A stretch of 13,665 nt of DNA from Caccovicinus sp964425595 (GCA_964425595.1 CAYRMW010000059.1:1-13665), one strand, 5' to 3'. Shown: positions 1 through 7,372, numbered from the stretch's first letter. Numbers and translations are program-made. Notes: generated from the letters alone by a model not told the origin.

Positions 1-1569
1 CTGAAAGCAGACGCGGAGAGCTACTTGGGCGCGAAGGTGACGGAAGCCGTCATTACGGTGCCCGCGTACTTCAACGACGCGCAGCGTCAGGCGACCAAGG
101 ACGCAGGCAAGATCGCTGGCCTGGAGGTCAAGCGGATCATCAACGAGCCGACGGCCGCGGCCTTGGCTTACGGCCTGGACAATGAAAGCGAGCAGAAGAT
201 CATGGTCTACGACCTTGGCGGCGGCACCTTCGACGTGTCCATCATCGAGATCGGCGACGGCGTGATCGAGGTGCTCTCTACCAACGGCGACACCCATCTG
301 GGCGGCGATGACTTCGACAATGCCATCACCAACTGGATGATCGATGAGTTCCGCAAGGCGGAGGGCGTGGACCTTTCCAAGGATAAGATGGCCCTTCAGC
401 GGTTAAAGGAAGCGGCGGAAAAGGCGAAGAAGGAGCTGTCCACCGCGACCACCACGAACATCAACCTGCCCTTCATCACGGCGACTGCGGAGGGACCGAA
501 GCATCTGGATATGAATCTGACCAGAGCGAAGTTTGACGAGCTGACGCATGACCTGATCGAGCGGACCGCCGTCCCGGTGCAGAACGCCTTAAGAGACGCC
601 GGCATCACCGCTTCGGAGCTTGGCAAGGTTTTGCTGGTCGGCGGATCCACCAGAATGATCTCCGCGCAGGATAAGGTAAAGCAGCTGACCGGCAAGGATC
701 CCAGCAAGACCCTGAACCCGGATGAGTGCGTGGCCATCGGCGCGGCGATCCAGGGCGGCAAGCTGGCCGGAGATGCCGGCGCAGGCGATATCCTGCTGCT
801 GGATGTGACGCCGCTGTCTCTGTCCATCGAGACCATGGGCGGCGTGGCGACCAGACTGATCGAGCGCAACACCACCATCCCGACCAAGAAGAGCCAGATC
901 TTCTCGACGGCCGCCGATAACCAGACTGCGGTAGACATTCACGTCGTACAGGGCGAGCGGCAGTTTGCGAGAGACAATAAGACCCTCGGCCAGTTCCGTC
1001 TGGACGGGATCCCGCCGGCAAGAAGGGGCGTGCCGCAGATCGAGGTAACCTTCGATATCGACGCCAACGGTATCGTCAATGTATCCGCGAAGGATCTGGG
1101 AACCGGCAAGGAGCAGCACATCACCATCACTTCCGGCTCCAACATGTCGGAAGACGACATCCAGAAAGCGGTGAGGGAAGCTGCGGAGTACGAGGCGCAG
1201 GATAAGAAGAAGAAGGAAGCCATCGACGCACGCAACGACGCCGACGCGCTGGTCTTCCAGACCGAGAAATCCCTGGAGGAGATCGGCGACAAGCTGGATG
1301 CGGCGGATAAGTCCGCGGTTGAGGCCGACTTAAACGCACTGAAAGAAGCCATCAACAAGGCGCCGGCCGATCAGATGACGGACGCGCAGGTGGAAGAGAT
1401 CAAGACAGGACGGGAGAAGCTGATGAACAGCGCCCAGAAACTGTTCGCCAAGGTCTATGAGCAGGCGCAGGCAGCCGGTCAGGCAGGAGCGAACCCGGGC
1501 GCGGATACCTCGGGCAGCACGGGCTACAATAACGATGATGTCGTTGACGGCGACTTTAAAGAAGTGTAA
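1..1569 (+). CDS. dnaK: Molecular chaperone DnaK (Hsp70), 5'-truncated by window edge
   Basis: DnaK is the ATP-dependent Hsp70 chaperone of the cytoplasm; it binds exposed hydrophobic segments and cycles with DnaJ and GrpE. The frame is open from base 1 and gives 522 residues. Compared with the usual 610-640 residues, roughly the first 100 are outside the window, including the first phosphate-binding motif. Visible hallmarks are the second Hsp70 signature DLGGGTFD (about residue 71 of the partial product), the third signature VLLVGGSTRM, then NPDECVAIGAAIQGG, the linker region with LLLDVTPLSL, the beta-sandwich substrate-binding domain, and a charged helical lid. The protein ends in a Gly/Ala-rich tail and VVDGDFKEV, the usual acidic DnaK ending. 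dnaJ follows 126 bp downstream. Any HrcA/CIRCE control would be upstream and is not visible. The identification is essentially certain. Confidence 0.98.
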   Translation: MKADAESYLGAKVTEAVITVPAYFNDAQRQATKDAGKIAGLEVKRIINEPTAAALAYGLDNESEQKIMVYDLGGGTFDVSIIEIGDGVIEVLSTNGDTHLGGDDFDNAITNWMIDEFRKAEGVDLSKDKMALQRLKEAAEKAKKELSTATTTNINLPFITATAEGPKHLDMNLTRAKFDELTHDLIERTAVPVQNALRDAGITASELGKVLLVGGSTRMISAQDKVKQLTGKDPSKTLNPDECVAIGAAIQGGKLAGDAGAGDILLLDVTPLSLSIETMGGVATRLIERNTTIPTKKSQIFSTAADNQTAVDIHVVQGERQFARDNKTLGQFRLDGIPPARRGVPQIEVTFDIDANGIVNVSAKDLGTGKEQHITITSGSNMSEDDIQKAVREAAEYEAQDKKKKEAIDARNDADALVFQTEKSLEEIGDKLDAADKSAVEADLNALKEAINKAPADQMTDAQVEEIKTGREKLMNSAQKLFAKVYEQAQAAGQAGANPGADTSGSTGYNNDDVVDGDFKEV

Positions 1570-1595
1570 GATAATATACCGGAATCCGGTCAGAG

Positions 1596-1622
1596 AGGGC
1601 TGCTGCCATTTCCAGCAGCCCT
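1596..1622 (+). terminator. Perfect 10-bp hairpin between dnaK and dnaJ
   Basis: AGGGCTGCTG (1596-1605) pairs perfectly with CAGCAGCCCT (1613-1622) around a 7-base loop. There is no T-run afterwards (TAAGTCGGAT), so it is not a classic intrinsic terminator. A partial terminator, or an RNA-processing or stability element setting the dnaK:dnaJ ratio, is the likeliest role. A smaller near-palindrome (ACCGG aat CCGGT) lies at 1578-1590. The structure is seen; the function is inferred. Confidence 0.6.
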
Positions 1623-1695
1623 TAAGTCGGATAGGATCGGAATGACGGCAGGGCGGGGGTACCGGCAGCCCTGAAAAGATGAGAGGACTATCGCT

Positions 1696-2841
1696 ATGGC
1701 AGAAAAGAGAGATTATTACGAGGTATTGGGCGTTCCCAAGGATGCTGACGAGGCCGCGATCAAAAAGGCTTACCGCGTTCTGGCAAAAAAATATCACCCG
1801 GATGCCAATCCCGGAGATGCTTCCGCCGCAGAAAAATTTAAAGAGGCTTCCGAGGCCTACAGCGTACTGAGCGACCCGCAGAAACGCCAGCAGTACGATC
1901 AGTTCGGCCATGCCGCGTTTGACGGAGGCGCGGGCGGCGGTGCAGGCGGCTTCGGCGGATTTGATTTCAACTCGGCGGATATGGGCGATATTTTCGGGGA
2001 TATCTTCGGGGATATCTTCGGCGGCGGACGTTCCAGAAGCCGGGGCGGGAACGGCCCCATGCAGGGCGCGAACGTCAGGACCGCGATCCGTATCACCTTT
2101 GAAGAGGCGGTGTTCGGCTGTGAAAAAGAAATCGAGATCAATTACAAGGAAGAGTGCAGGAGCTGCCGGGGCACCGGCGCCAAGGCCGGCACCTCTCCGG
2201 TCACCTGTTCCAAGTGCAATGGCCGGGGAAAGATCACCTATGTGCAGCAGTCCTTCTTCGGACAGGTCCAGAATGTCCAGACCTGTCCGGACTGCGGCGG
2301 CGCGGGGACGATCATCAAGGAGAAATGCCCGGACTGCTATGGCACCGGCTACAAGGCGACACGCAAAAAGTTCAAGGTTTCCATTCCGGCCGGCATCGAT
2401 AACGGCCAGTCCGTCCGGCTGGCCGGAGCGGGCGAGCCGGGACGAAACGGCGGCGGCCGGGGCGATCTTCTGGTAGAGGCCGTGGTCTCCCAGCATCCGA
2501 TCTTCAAGCGTCAGGACACCAGTATCTTCTCGACGGTGCCGATCTCCTTCGCCAAAGCTGCTCTGGGCGGCACCATCCGCATCAAGACCATCGACGGCGA
2601 AGTCGAGTATGAGGTCAGACCCGGCACCCAGAGCGACACCAAGGTCCGCTTAAAGGGAAAGGGCGTACCTTCCCTGCGCAACCGGAATGTCCGCGGAGAC
2701 CATTACGTTACCCTGGTCGTCCAGGTGCCCGAGCGCATGAACGAGACCCAGAAGGAGGCCCTGCGCCGGTTCGACGAGGCCATGACCGGAGTTTATCCGG
2801 AGCATGAGAAGCCGAAAAAGAAAGGATTTTTCAATAAATAG
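1696..2841 (+). CDS. dnaJ: Co-chaperone DnaJ (Hsp40, type I)
   Basis: DnaJ delivers unfolded clients to DnaK and stimulates its ATPase. The 381-residue length is normal for a bacterial type I Hsp40. The J domain occupies residues 5-72 with the HPD motif at 34-36. A Gly/Phe-rich linker runs from about 78 to 130. The zinc-binding domain has all four CxxCxGxG repeats (CRSCRGTG, CSKCNGRG, CPDCGGAG, CPDCYGTG, starting near residues 164, 181, 207 and 221). The C-terminal client-binding domains follow. The ATG at 1696 is preceded by GAGAGG and gives the canonical MAEKRDYYEVLGV start. The linker holds three consecutive DIFG units (about residues 108-118), encoded by a tandem 12-bp repeat. The order dnaK-dnaJ is standard for Bacillota. 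Confidence 0.98.
   Translation: MAEKRDYYEVLGVPKDADEAAIKKAYRVLAKKYHPDANPGDASAAEKFKEASEAYSVLSDPQKRQQYDQFGHAAFDGGAGGGAGGFGGFDFNSADMGDIFGDIFGDIFGGGRSRSRGGNGPMQGANVRTAIRITFEEAVFGCEKEIEINYKEECRSCRGTGAKAGTSPVTCSKCNGRGKITYVQQSFFGQVQNVQTCPDCGGAGTIIKEKCPDCYGTGYKATRKKFKVSIPAGIDNGQSVRLAGAGEPGRNGGGRGDLLVEAVVSQHPIFKRQDTSIFSTVPISFAKAALGGTIRIKTIDGEVEYEVRPGTQSDTKVRLKGKGVPSLRNRNVRGDHYVTLVVQVPERMNETQKEALRRFDEAMTGVYPEHEKPKKKGFFNK
1987..2022 (+). repeat. Three tandem 12-bp units inside dnaJ (DIFG repeats)
   Basis: Three in-frame copies of GATATYTTCGGS (1987-1998, 1999-2010, 2011-2022) encode DIFG three times in the Gly/Phe linker. DIF motifs in this linker are known to matter for DnaJ control of Hsp70. A short in-frame tandem repeat can gain or lose units by slippage without breaking the gene. 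Confidence 0.8.
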
Positions 2842-2854
2842 CATAGAGGATAAC

Positions 2855-2906
2855 AAGGCGGCGCGCCTTCCCATCCGGCTTTGTCCGGACGGAAGACGCG
2901 CCGCTT
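2855..2906 (+). terminator. Long GC-rich hairpin after dnaJ
   Basis: An inverted repeat starts 14 bp after the dnaJ stop. AAGGCGGCGCG (2855-2865) pairs with CGCGCCGCTT (2897-2906) with one bulged G. Then CTTCC (2867-2871) pairs with GGAAG (2891-2895), and CCGG (2875-2878) with CCGG (2885-2888) around a 6-base loop. The T-run expected of an intrinsic terminator is missing (TTCTGCATG follows). Position and stability suggest the 3' end or a stabiliser of the dnaK-dnaJ transcript. Confidence 0.65.
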
Positions 2907-2933
2907 CTGCATGAAGGCCCCGGGTTTTCACGA

Positions 2934-2993
2934 TGCCGGTCAGAAAAACGCTTTGACCGGCACGGGAAAGATCGGGGCTTTCGTCTGTTTTTT
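2934..2993 (+). terminator. Second post-dnaJ hairpin plus downstream T-run
   Basis: TGCCGGTCA (2934-2942) and TGACCGGCA (2954-2962) form a perfect 9-bp stem with an 11-base loop. Closely downstream, GAAAG (2966-2970) and CTTTC (2978-2982) can form a short stem just before six Ts at 2988-2993. Together they could finish termination that begins at 2855-2906. The first stem is clear; its use as a terminator is inferred. Confidence 0.5.
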
Positions 2994-3221
2994 CATCCGT
3001 TGGCTGCACGGGCGTCTGTTTTTCTGATGAAGAAAAAGAAGAAATTGAGCAGAAAAAAATTTCTGTTTTGTATAATTTATCAACGCAATACACCAGCGCG
3101 CAGCACAAAACGTGGCAGTATGGCGATAAAATGATTTCAAAATGATCAGAAAGCGGGTTTTATGAAATGGGGGTGGTGAATAAAAAGACATAAGTATAAA
3201 TAATTATGCACACGGCCAGTG

Positions 3222-3250
3222 TTGACAAAAAGAATAAAACATGTTAACAT
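3222..3250 (+). promoter_or_regulatory. Strong sigma-A-type promoter for the polysaccharide operon
   Basis: A perfect -35 box TTGACA (3222-3227), a 17-base AT-rich spacer and a good -10 box TAACAT (3245-3250) predict transcription from about 3257. This is the best promoter I see in the window. It sits 123 bp before the cpsB start, so it probably drives the whole cps operon. It also rules out the ATG at 3241 as a translation start on this transcript, because that ATG lies inside the promoter. Confidence 0.8.
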
Positions 3251-3256
3251 GCGAAA

Positions 3257-3372
3257 AGTATAAAAGAAAAAGGCAAAATCATTTATTCTCAACAAAATGT
3301 AACGCGCTCAGGCTGACGCGTCGCCTGAAATGTCTGTGCAGCCTGTCGGATGAGGGGGAAGGGCGGGGTAAA
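3257..3372 (+). promoter_or_regulatory. cps operon leader with two mutually exclusive hairpins
   Basis: The predicted untranslated leader is about 116 nt. TCAGGC (3308-3313) can pair with GCCTGA (3323-3328) around a 9-base loop. Alternatively CAGGCTG (3309-3315) can pair perfectly with CAGCCTG (3339-3345). Because 3309-3313 takes part in both, the two folds exclude each other. A G-rich stretch (GAGGGGGAAGGGCGGGG, 3352-3368) that includes the ribosome site for the TTG start lies just downstream. This resembles an attenuation or translation switch, but no T-run terminator and no known riboswitch family is recognisable. The pairings are seen; regulation is inferred. Confidence 0.4.
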
Positions 3373-4083
3373 TTGGTTGATTTTCATATGCATATTCTTC
3401 CACGGGTGGACGACGGATCCCGGAGCATGGAAGAGACGCTCCGCATGCTGTCTATGGCTTACGGGCAGGGGTTTCGGACGCTCATCGCGACGCCCCATTA
3501 CCGGGCGGACCGGCCGCATCCGGGCAGGCGGGAGCTTGAGGCGGTTTTCGAAAGCGTCCGGGAGAAGGCAGATAAGCATTTTCACGGGCTTACGCTGGAG
3601 CTGGGACAGGAGATCTGGTACTTTGAAGGGCTCATCGAAGCCCTGGAGCGCCGGGAAGCCATGACCATCGCCGGAAGCCGGTGCGTCCTGGTGGAGTTTT
3701 CCTGTCACGTCTCCTGGACGGTTCTGTACAGGGCCGTCAGGCAGCTGATCGCCGCCGGATACTGCCCGGTGATCGCCCATGTGGAGCGGTATCAGGAGCT
3801 GCGCCATGAGGACCGTCTCGATGAGCTTGCCGGTGCGGGCGGGATCCTTCAGATGAATTATGCCAGCCTGACCGGGAATCTCCTGGATGTCGGGGTACGC
3901 TGGTGCCGCAGGCAGGTGCTGCAGGGCCGGATCCACATCCTGAGTACCGACTGCCACAATATGACCAGCCGGAAACCGGACATCAGGGAAGCGATGACCT
4001 GGCTGCAGAGAAGGTGTCCGCAAGACCGGATCAGGGCACTGACAGGCGGGAACGCGAGGACACTACTAAAGCAAAAACGATAA
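3373..4083 (+). CDS. cpsB: CpsB/CapC-type PHP-family protein-tyrosine phosphatase
   Basis: Metal-dependent phosphatase that dephosphorylates the tyrosine cluster of the CpsD kinase and so tunes capsule/EPS polymerisation. I choose the TTG at 3373 (236 aa), just after a purine-rich ribosome site; upstream ATG and other codons fall in the promoter or leader. From this start, the residues that the pneumococcal CpsB family uses for metals and catalysis fall at the positions I recall for that family: H5 and H7 (FHMH), D14, H42 (ATPHY), E80 (GQE), E108 (VEF), H136 and R139 (AHVERY), and D193 and H195 (TDCH) near the C-terminus. That match supports the start. cpsC follows 21 bp later. Family assignment is very secure; the partner CpsD lies two genes on. 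Confidence 0.93.
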   Translation: MVDFHMHILPRVDDGSRSMEETLRMLSMAYGQGFRTLIATPHYRADRPHPGRRELEAVFESVREKADKHFHGLTLELGQEIWYFEGLIEALERREAMTIAGSRCVLVEFSCHVSWTVLYRAVRQLIAAGYCPVIAHVERYQELRHEDRLDELAGAGGILQMNYASLTGNLLDVGVRWCRRQVLQGRIHILSTDCHNMTSRKPDIREAMTWLQRRCPQDRIRALTGGNARTLLKQKR

Positions 4084-4104
4084 AGAAGCAGAGGAATCAA
4101 GGAT

Positions 4105-4875
4105 ATGGGAAAATATGAAGACGACGAAGTAGAGATCGACTTACTGGAATTGCTCTTTGAACTGAAAAAAAGGATATGGATCATCGCGGCGGTGGTGATC
4201 GCGGCAGCGGCAGCGGCCGGGGCATACAGCAAGTTCGTCATCGTCCCGCAGTATACCTCCACATCCATGCTTTACATCCTGTCGAAGGAGACGACGCTGA
4301 CCTCTCTGGCAGACCTGCAGATCGGAAGCCAGCTGACGAATGACTACAAGGTGCTGGTGACCAGCCGCCCGGTGCTGAACCAGGTACTGGATAACCTGGA
4401 CATCGATCCCGATTACCTGAACTACAAGCAGCTTCGGAATAAGATCACCATCGATAACCCGACCGACACCCGGATCATGAACATCACGGTCCAGGATAAG
4501 AATCCGCTCGATGCCAAGGCTTATGCCGACGAGATCGCCTCCACCGCCTCGACGTATATCGCGGAGATCATGGAGATGGTCCCGCCGAAGATCATCGAGG
4601 AAGGCGAGGTCTCCACCGAGCCGGTCAGCCCCAACGTGCTTCGCAACACCATCCTGGGCGGATTCGTGGGCGGCGTGATCGTCTGCGGGATCATCGTGCT
4701 GATGACGATCATGGACGATACCATCAGGGATGAAGAAGACATCGAGCGCTACCTGGATCTGACGGTCCTGGCCACCGTCCCCATTCGCTTCTCCGGCAGC
4801 AAAGGGATCAAAGAGAAGAGAGAAAGGACGGTGCGCGGCGAAGGAAAGCGAAAGTCACGAAAGAAGGATCAGTAA
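4105..4875 (+). CDS. cpsC: CpsC/Wzz-type chain-length determinant and kinase activator
   Basis: Membrane protein of the polysaccharide co-polymerase family. In Gram-positives it works with the separate cytoplasmic kinase CpsD to set polymer length and export. The 256-residue product has a short acidic cytoplasmic N-terminus, TM1 at about 24-44 (Ala-rich, after KKR), and an extracytoplasmic loop of about 130 residues. Its second membrane segment is at about 181-203, preceded by the Pro-containing motif PVSP (173-176) typical of Wzz proteins. The C-terminal cytoplasmic tail (about 204-256) contains DDTIRDEEDIERYLDL and ends in a strongly Lys/Arg-rich stretch. The related sequence in this family contacts and activates the kinase. 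A GAGGAATCAAGGA ribosome site precedes ATG 4105. The gap to cpsD is tiny. Confidence 0.93.
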   Translation: MGKYEDDEVEIDLLELLFELKKRIWIIAAVVIAAAAAAGAYSKFVIVPQYTSTSMLYILSKETTLTSLADLQIGSQLTNDYKVLVTSRPVLNQVLDNLDIDPDYLNYKQLRNKITIDNPTDTRIMNITVQDKNPLDAKAYADEIASTASTYIAEIMEMVPPKIIEEGEVSTEPVSPNVLRNTILGGFVGGVIVCGIIVLMTIMDDTIRDEEDIERYLDLTVLATVPIRFSGSKGIKEKRERTVRGEGKRKSRKKDQ

Positions 4876-4887
4876 GAGGGAATGAGT

Positions 4888-5595
4888 ATGATGAAAAGAG
4901 CAGAGTTGCGTGAAAAGCGAGATGCAGATTTCCAGTATGACGAAGCCATCAAAGCGCTTCGGACGAACATTCAGTTCTGCGGCGCCAATATCAAGGTGAT
5001 CATGATCACCAGCGCCGTGCCGGGCGAGGGAAAAAGCAGTTTGTCGCTGGAAATCGCGGGAGCCCTTGCACAGATCGGAAAGAAAGTCCTGCTGATCGAC
5101 AGCGACATCCGAAGATCCACCTTCGCGTCAAAGTTCCATATGGGCCAGAAGGCACCCGGCCTGTCCCAGTATCTCAGCGGCCAGTGCCAGATGCTGGAGA
5201 CGATATGCGAGACCGATACCGAGGGGATGGAGATCATTTTCTCCGGCCCTTATGCGCCGAATCCGGCGGAACTTCTGGAAGAGTCGGCGATGGACAAGCT
5301 TCTGGCCTGGTGCCGCGAGCACTACGATTACGTGATCGTCGATACCCCTCCGATCGGAAGCGTGACGGACGGGGCGGTGATCGCACCCAAGTGCGACGGC
5401 GTGATTCTGGTGACCGGAAGCGGCGCGGTCAGCTATAAGATGTCCCAGAGGGCGAAAAACCAGCTGGAGAAAGCCGGATGCCGTATCCTCGGCGCCGTGC
5501 TCAATAAGGTCGATACGAGGAAAGGCGGATACTACGACAGCAAGTACGGAGGATATTATAAACGCTACGGCAGCTACTACGGAAAAGGCGACTAG
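4888..5595 (+). CDS. cpsD: CpsD-type bacterial tyrosine kinase (BY-kinase)
   Basis: Cytoplasmic autophosphorylating tyrosine kinase that pairs with CpsC and is reversed by CpsB. Numbering from the first in-frame ATG (4882), the motifs are Walker A SAVPGEGKSS (44-53), Walker A' VLLIDSDIRR (69-78) and Walker B VIVDTPP (151-157). The C-terminal tail has eight tyrosines within residues 217-233 (GGYYDSKYGGYYKRYGSYYG), the usual autophosphorylation cluster. ATG 4882 is only 1 nt from the AGAGGG ribosome site, so ATG 4888 (7-nt spacing) is the better start and is used here; ATG 4891 is possible. The product is about 235 residues, normal for the family. A GC-rich hairpin follows the stop. Confidence 0.94.
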   Translation: MMKRAELREKRDADFQYDEAIKALRTNIQFCGANIKVIMITSAVPGEGKSSLSLEIAGALAQIGKKVLLIDSDIRRSTFASKFHMGQKAPGLSQYLSGQCQMLETICETDTEGMEIIFSGPYAPNPAELLEESAMDKLLAWCREHYDYVIVDTPPIGSVTDGAVIAPKCDGVILVTGSGAVSYKMSQRAKNQLEKAGCRILGAVLNKVDTRKGGYYDSKYGGYYKRYGSYYGKGD

Positions 5596-5627
5596 ATCAT
5601 GAATCGCTGCATTTCCGGATGAAGACC

Positions 5628-5645
5628 GCCTGCCAGGCGGCAGGC
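5628..5645 (+). other. GC-rich hairpin between cpsD and the small membrane protein gene
   Basis: GCCTGCC (5628-5634) and GGCAGGC (5639-5645) form a perfect 7-bp stem with a 4-base loop. There is no T-run. It may reduce readthrough or mark an RNA cleavage or stability site that separates the regulatory trio from downstream genes. This is inference from position only. Confidence 0.4.
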
Positions 5646-5671
5646 AGATAGGGGAAAAGGGGAGAGAAAAA

Positions 5672-5944
5672 GTGAAAATAAGAAGAACACAAGAGAATGG
5701 GGCGAAGAAAAAGACCAGGCTGATCGCCGCGGCTACCCTGGTGGTCCTGACACTGACGGCGGTTCGGCTGTTTTTGTACGCGCTGGACGGCGTGCGTTCC
5801 GGCATCTGGATGGGCGGTCTGTGCCTTGATGTGCTGATCTGCGAGATTTTGCTTTTGATCAGCGGTTACGTTCTTGTGCTTTTTCTGTCTTCCTCCTGCC
5901 GCCGGCACGGGAAGCCTTCCGATTTTTTGTATGGGGAGAAGTAA
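5672..5944 (+). CDS. Small two-TM membrane protein of unknown function
   Basis: I do not recognise this 90-residue product. It has a basic cytoplasmic start (MKIRRTQENGAKKKTR), a hydrophobic segment at about 17-38, a short loop with Gly/Trp, a second hydrophobic segment at about 49-74, and a short basic tail ending KPSDFLYGEK. Positive-inside charges suggest both ends are cytoplasmic. The start is GTG at 5672, with a GGGGAGAG ribosome site 6 nt upstream. Its TAA stop (5942-5944) is followed directly by the ATG of the sugar transferase, which has no good ribosome site of its own, so translation of the two is probably coupled. An accessory or stabilising subunit for the sugar transferase or for CpsC/CpsD is possible, but that is inferred from position only. 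Confidence 0.75.
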   Translation: MKIRRTQENGAKKKTRLIAAATLVVLTLTAVRLFLYALDGVRSGIWMGGLCLDVLICEILLLISGYVLVLFLSSSCRRHGKPSDFLYGEK

Positions 5945-7372
5945 ATGATGCGAATAAAGCGGTTATCTTACGCGATGGCTGATATCGCCGCCATTGCGTT
6001 ATCGTATGTCCTGGCCCTGCTGGCCCGCTTCGGCTCCCTTCACAGATCGCTCTGGCCGGTCAGTCCGTGGATCCCTTTACTCATCGCGGTCTCGGTCTAC
6101 TTTTTGGTGACTTTTTTTTATTCGCCGCCGGAGATGAAGAACCGGACGGGCCTCGGGGAGCTAAGGGCTATCCTGTTCCTCAACATCTACATGGCCCTGG
6201 TCCTTTCCGCACTGATGTATGGGACGAAATTCGGCGGGGAGGTTTCCCGGCTTCTGTTCGGAATCTTCATCATCTATGACTGCCTGCTGATGTATCTGTT
6301 CCGGATGGTCGTCAGGGAAGCCATGCTGCACCATTACCAGAAGCAGGAAAACAGGAAAAAACTCCTGGTCTGCGCCAACGCGTCCAATGTGCTGAAGGTT
6401 CTTTATAAACTGCAGAATTCCCGTCTCTGTGAATATGAAGTCACCGCGGTCGCGGTGATGGGACCGACACTGCTGGAAGGCGAAAATCCTGAACTGAACG
6501 TGATCCGGCAGGGGGCGCATGGCACCTACATGGAATCGGTGACCGATGTGCTGGGATATCTGCGCAGCCAGGTGGTGGACGAAGCCCTCATCAGCGTCCC
6601 GGAGTATGACAAGGAGCAGCTGATCGGGTTCATCCAGAAGCTGGAGCGGATGGGGATCGCCGTCCATGTGACGGTCAATACCTTCGGCCTCCAGGAAAAG
6701 GAAAAAACCATCAGCCGGTTCGGCGCCTATCACGTGCTCACCTACGCGCCGCGTGTGTTTAACGACACGGATCTGCTCCTGAAACGGTGCATGGATATCT
6801 GCGGCGGGCTGGTGGGCGTGATCCTCACCATGATCCTGGGCATCTTTGTGGCCCCGGCCATTTACCTGGAGTCGCCCGGGCCGGTCATCTTTAAGCAGAC
6901 CCGTATCGGAACGAACGGAAGACGGTTTTCCATCTATAAGTTCCGATCCATGTATGCGGACGCCGAAGAACGCCTGAAGGATCTGGAGGCGAAGAATGAG
7001 ATGCAGGGCGGGCTGATGTTTAAGATGAAGGACGACCCCAGGATCACCCGGGTAGGGAAGTTCATCCGCAAAACCAGCATCGATGAGTTCCCGCAGTTCT
7101 TCAACGTGCTGAAAGGCGATATGAGCCTGGTCGGCACCAGGCCGCCGACGGAAAAGGAGTTCCTGCAATACGAAGAATGGCACAAGCGCCGCCTGAGCCT
7201 TAAGCCGGGCATCACCGGGTTATGGCAGGTCAGCGGCAGAAGCAGCATAACCGAATTCGAAGACGTGGTCCGGCTGGATCTGGAATACATCGACAACTGG
7301 TCGATCTGGGAAGACATCCGGATCCTCTTCCAGACGGTGTTCGTGGTGCTCTTCCAGCGGGGGGCGGAGTAA
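5945..7372 (+). CDS. Polyprenyl-phosphate sugar-1-phosphate transferase (WbaP/CpsE type)
   Basis: Initiates repeat-unit assembly by moving a sugar-1-phosphate from a UDP-sugar to undecaprenyl phosphate at the inner face of the membrane. The 475-residue protein has about four to five N-terminal TM segments (to about 123), then a soluble CoA-binding-like domain (about 138-250). Its C-terminal bacterial sugar transferase domain (about 278-470) begins with the reentrant hydrophobic helix (RCMDICGGLVGVILTMILG). Key motifs are SPGPVIFKQTRIG, YKFRSM (331-336), TSIDEFPQFFNVLKGDMSLV with the Asp-Glu pair at 380-381, GTRPP and PGITGLWQVSGRS. The length fits the two-domain WbaP/CpsE class rather than the short PglC class. 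Which sugar it uses cannot be read from the sequence. The start may be ATG 5945 or 5948, immediately after the upstream stop. Confidence 0.93.
   Translation: MMRIKRLSYAMADIAAIALSYVLALLARFGSLHRSLWPVSPWIPLLIAVSVYFLVTFFYSPPEMKNRTGLGELRAILFLNIYMALVLSALMYGTKFGGEVSRLLFGIFIIYDCLLMYLFRMVVREAMLHHYQKQENRKKLLVCANASNVLKVLYKLQNSRLCEYEVTAVAVMGPTLLEGENPELNVIRQGAHGTYMESVTDVLGYLRSQVVDEALISVPEYDKEQLIGFIQKLERMGIAVHVTVNTFGLQEKEKTISRFGAYHVLTYAPRVFNDTDLLLKRCMDICGGLVGVILTMILGIFVAPAIYLESPGPVIFKQTRIGTNGRRFSIYKFRSMYADAEERLKDLEAKNEMQGGLMFKMKDDPRITRVGKFIRKTSIDEFPQFFNVLKGDMSLVGTRPPTEKEFLQYEEWHKRRLSLKPGITGLWQVSGRSSITEFEDVVRLDLEYIDNWSIWEDIRILFQTVFVVLFQRGAE

Noticed and set aside
1330..2496. 388-codon frame on the minus strand
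   Set aside because: It lies antisense to the end of dnaK and most of dnaJ, both certain genes. Its product has no recognisable motif; it is a high-GC shadow frame.
2911..3027. Possible 38-codon small gene after dnaJ (MKAPGFHDAG...)
   Set aside because: No ribosome site precedes it and it is spread over the hairpin/T-run region; more likely untranslated.
3045..3076. Second cps promoter: TTGAGC and TATAAT (3071-3076)
   Set aside because: The -10 is good, but the spacer is 20 bases and the -35 is imperfect. The promoter at 3222-3250 is much better; a weak second start cannot be excluded.
4882..4887. Start of cpsD at ATG 4882
   Set aside because: Only one base separates it from the ribosome site; ATG 4888 has proper spacing.
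6161..7183. 340-codon minus-strand frame
   Set aside because: Antisense to the sugar transferase gene, His/Asp-rich in the way complementary GC-rich codons produce; no domain.
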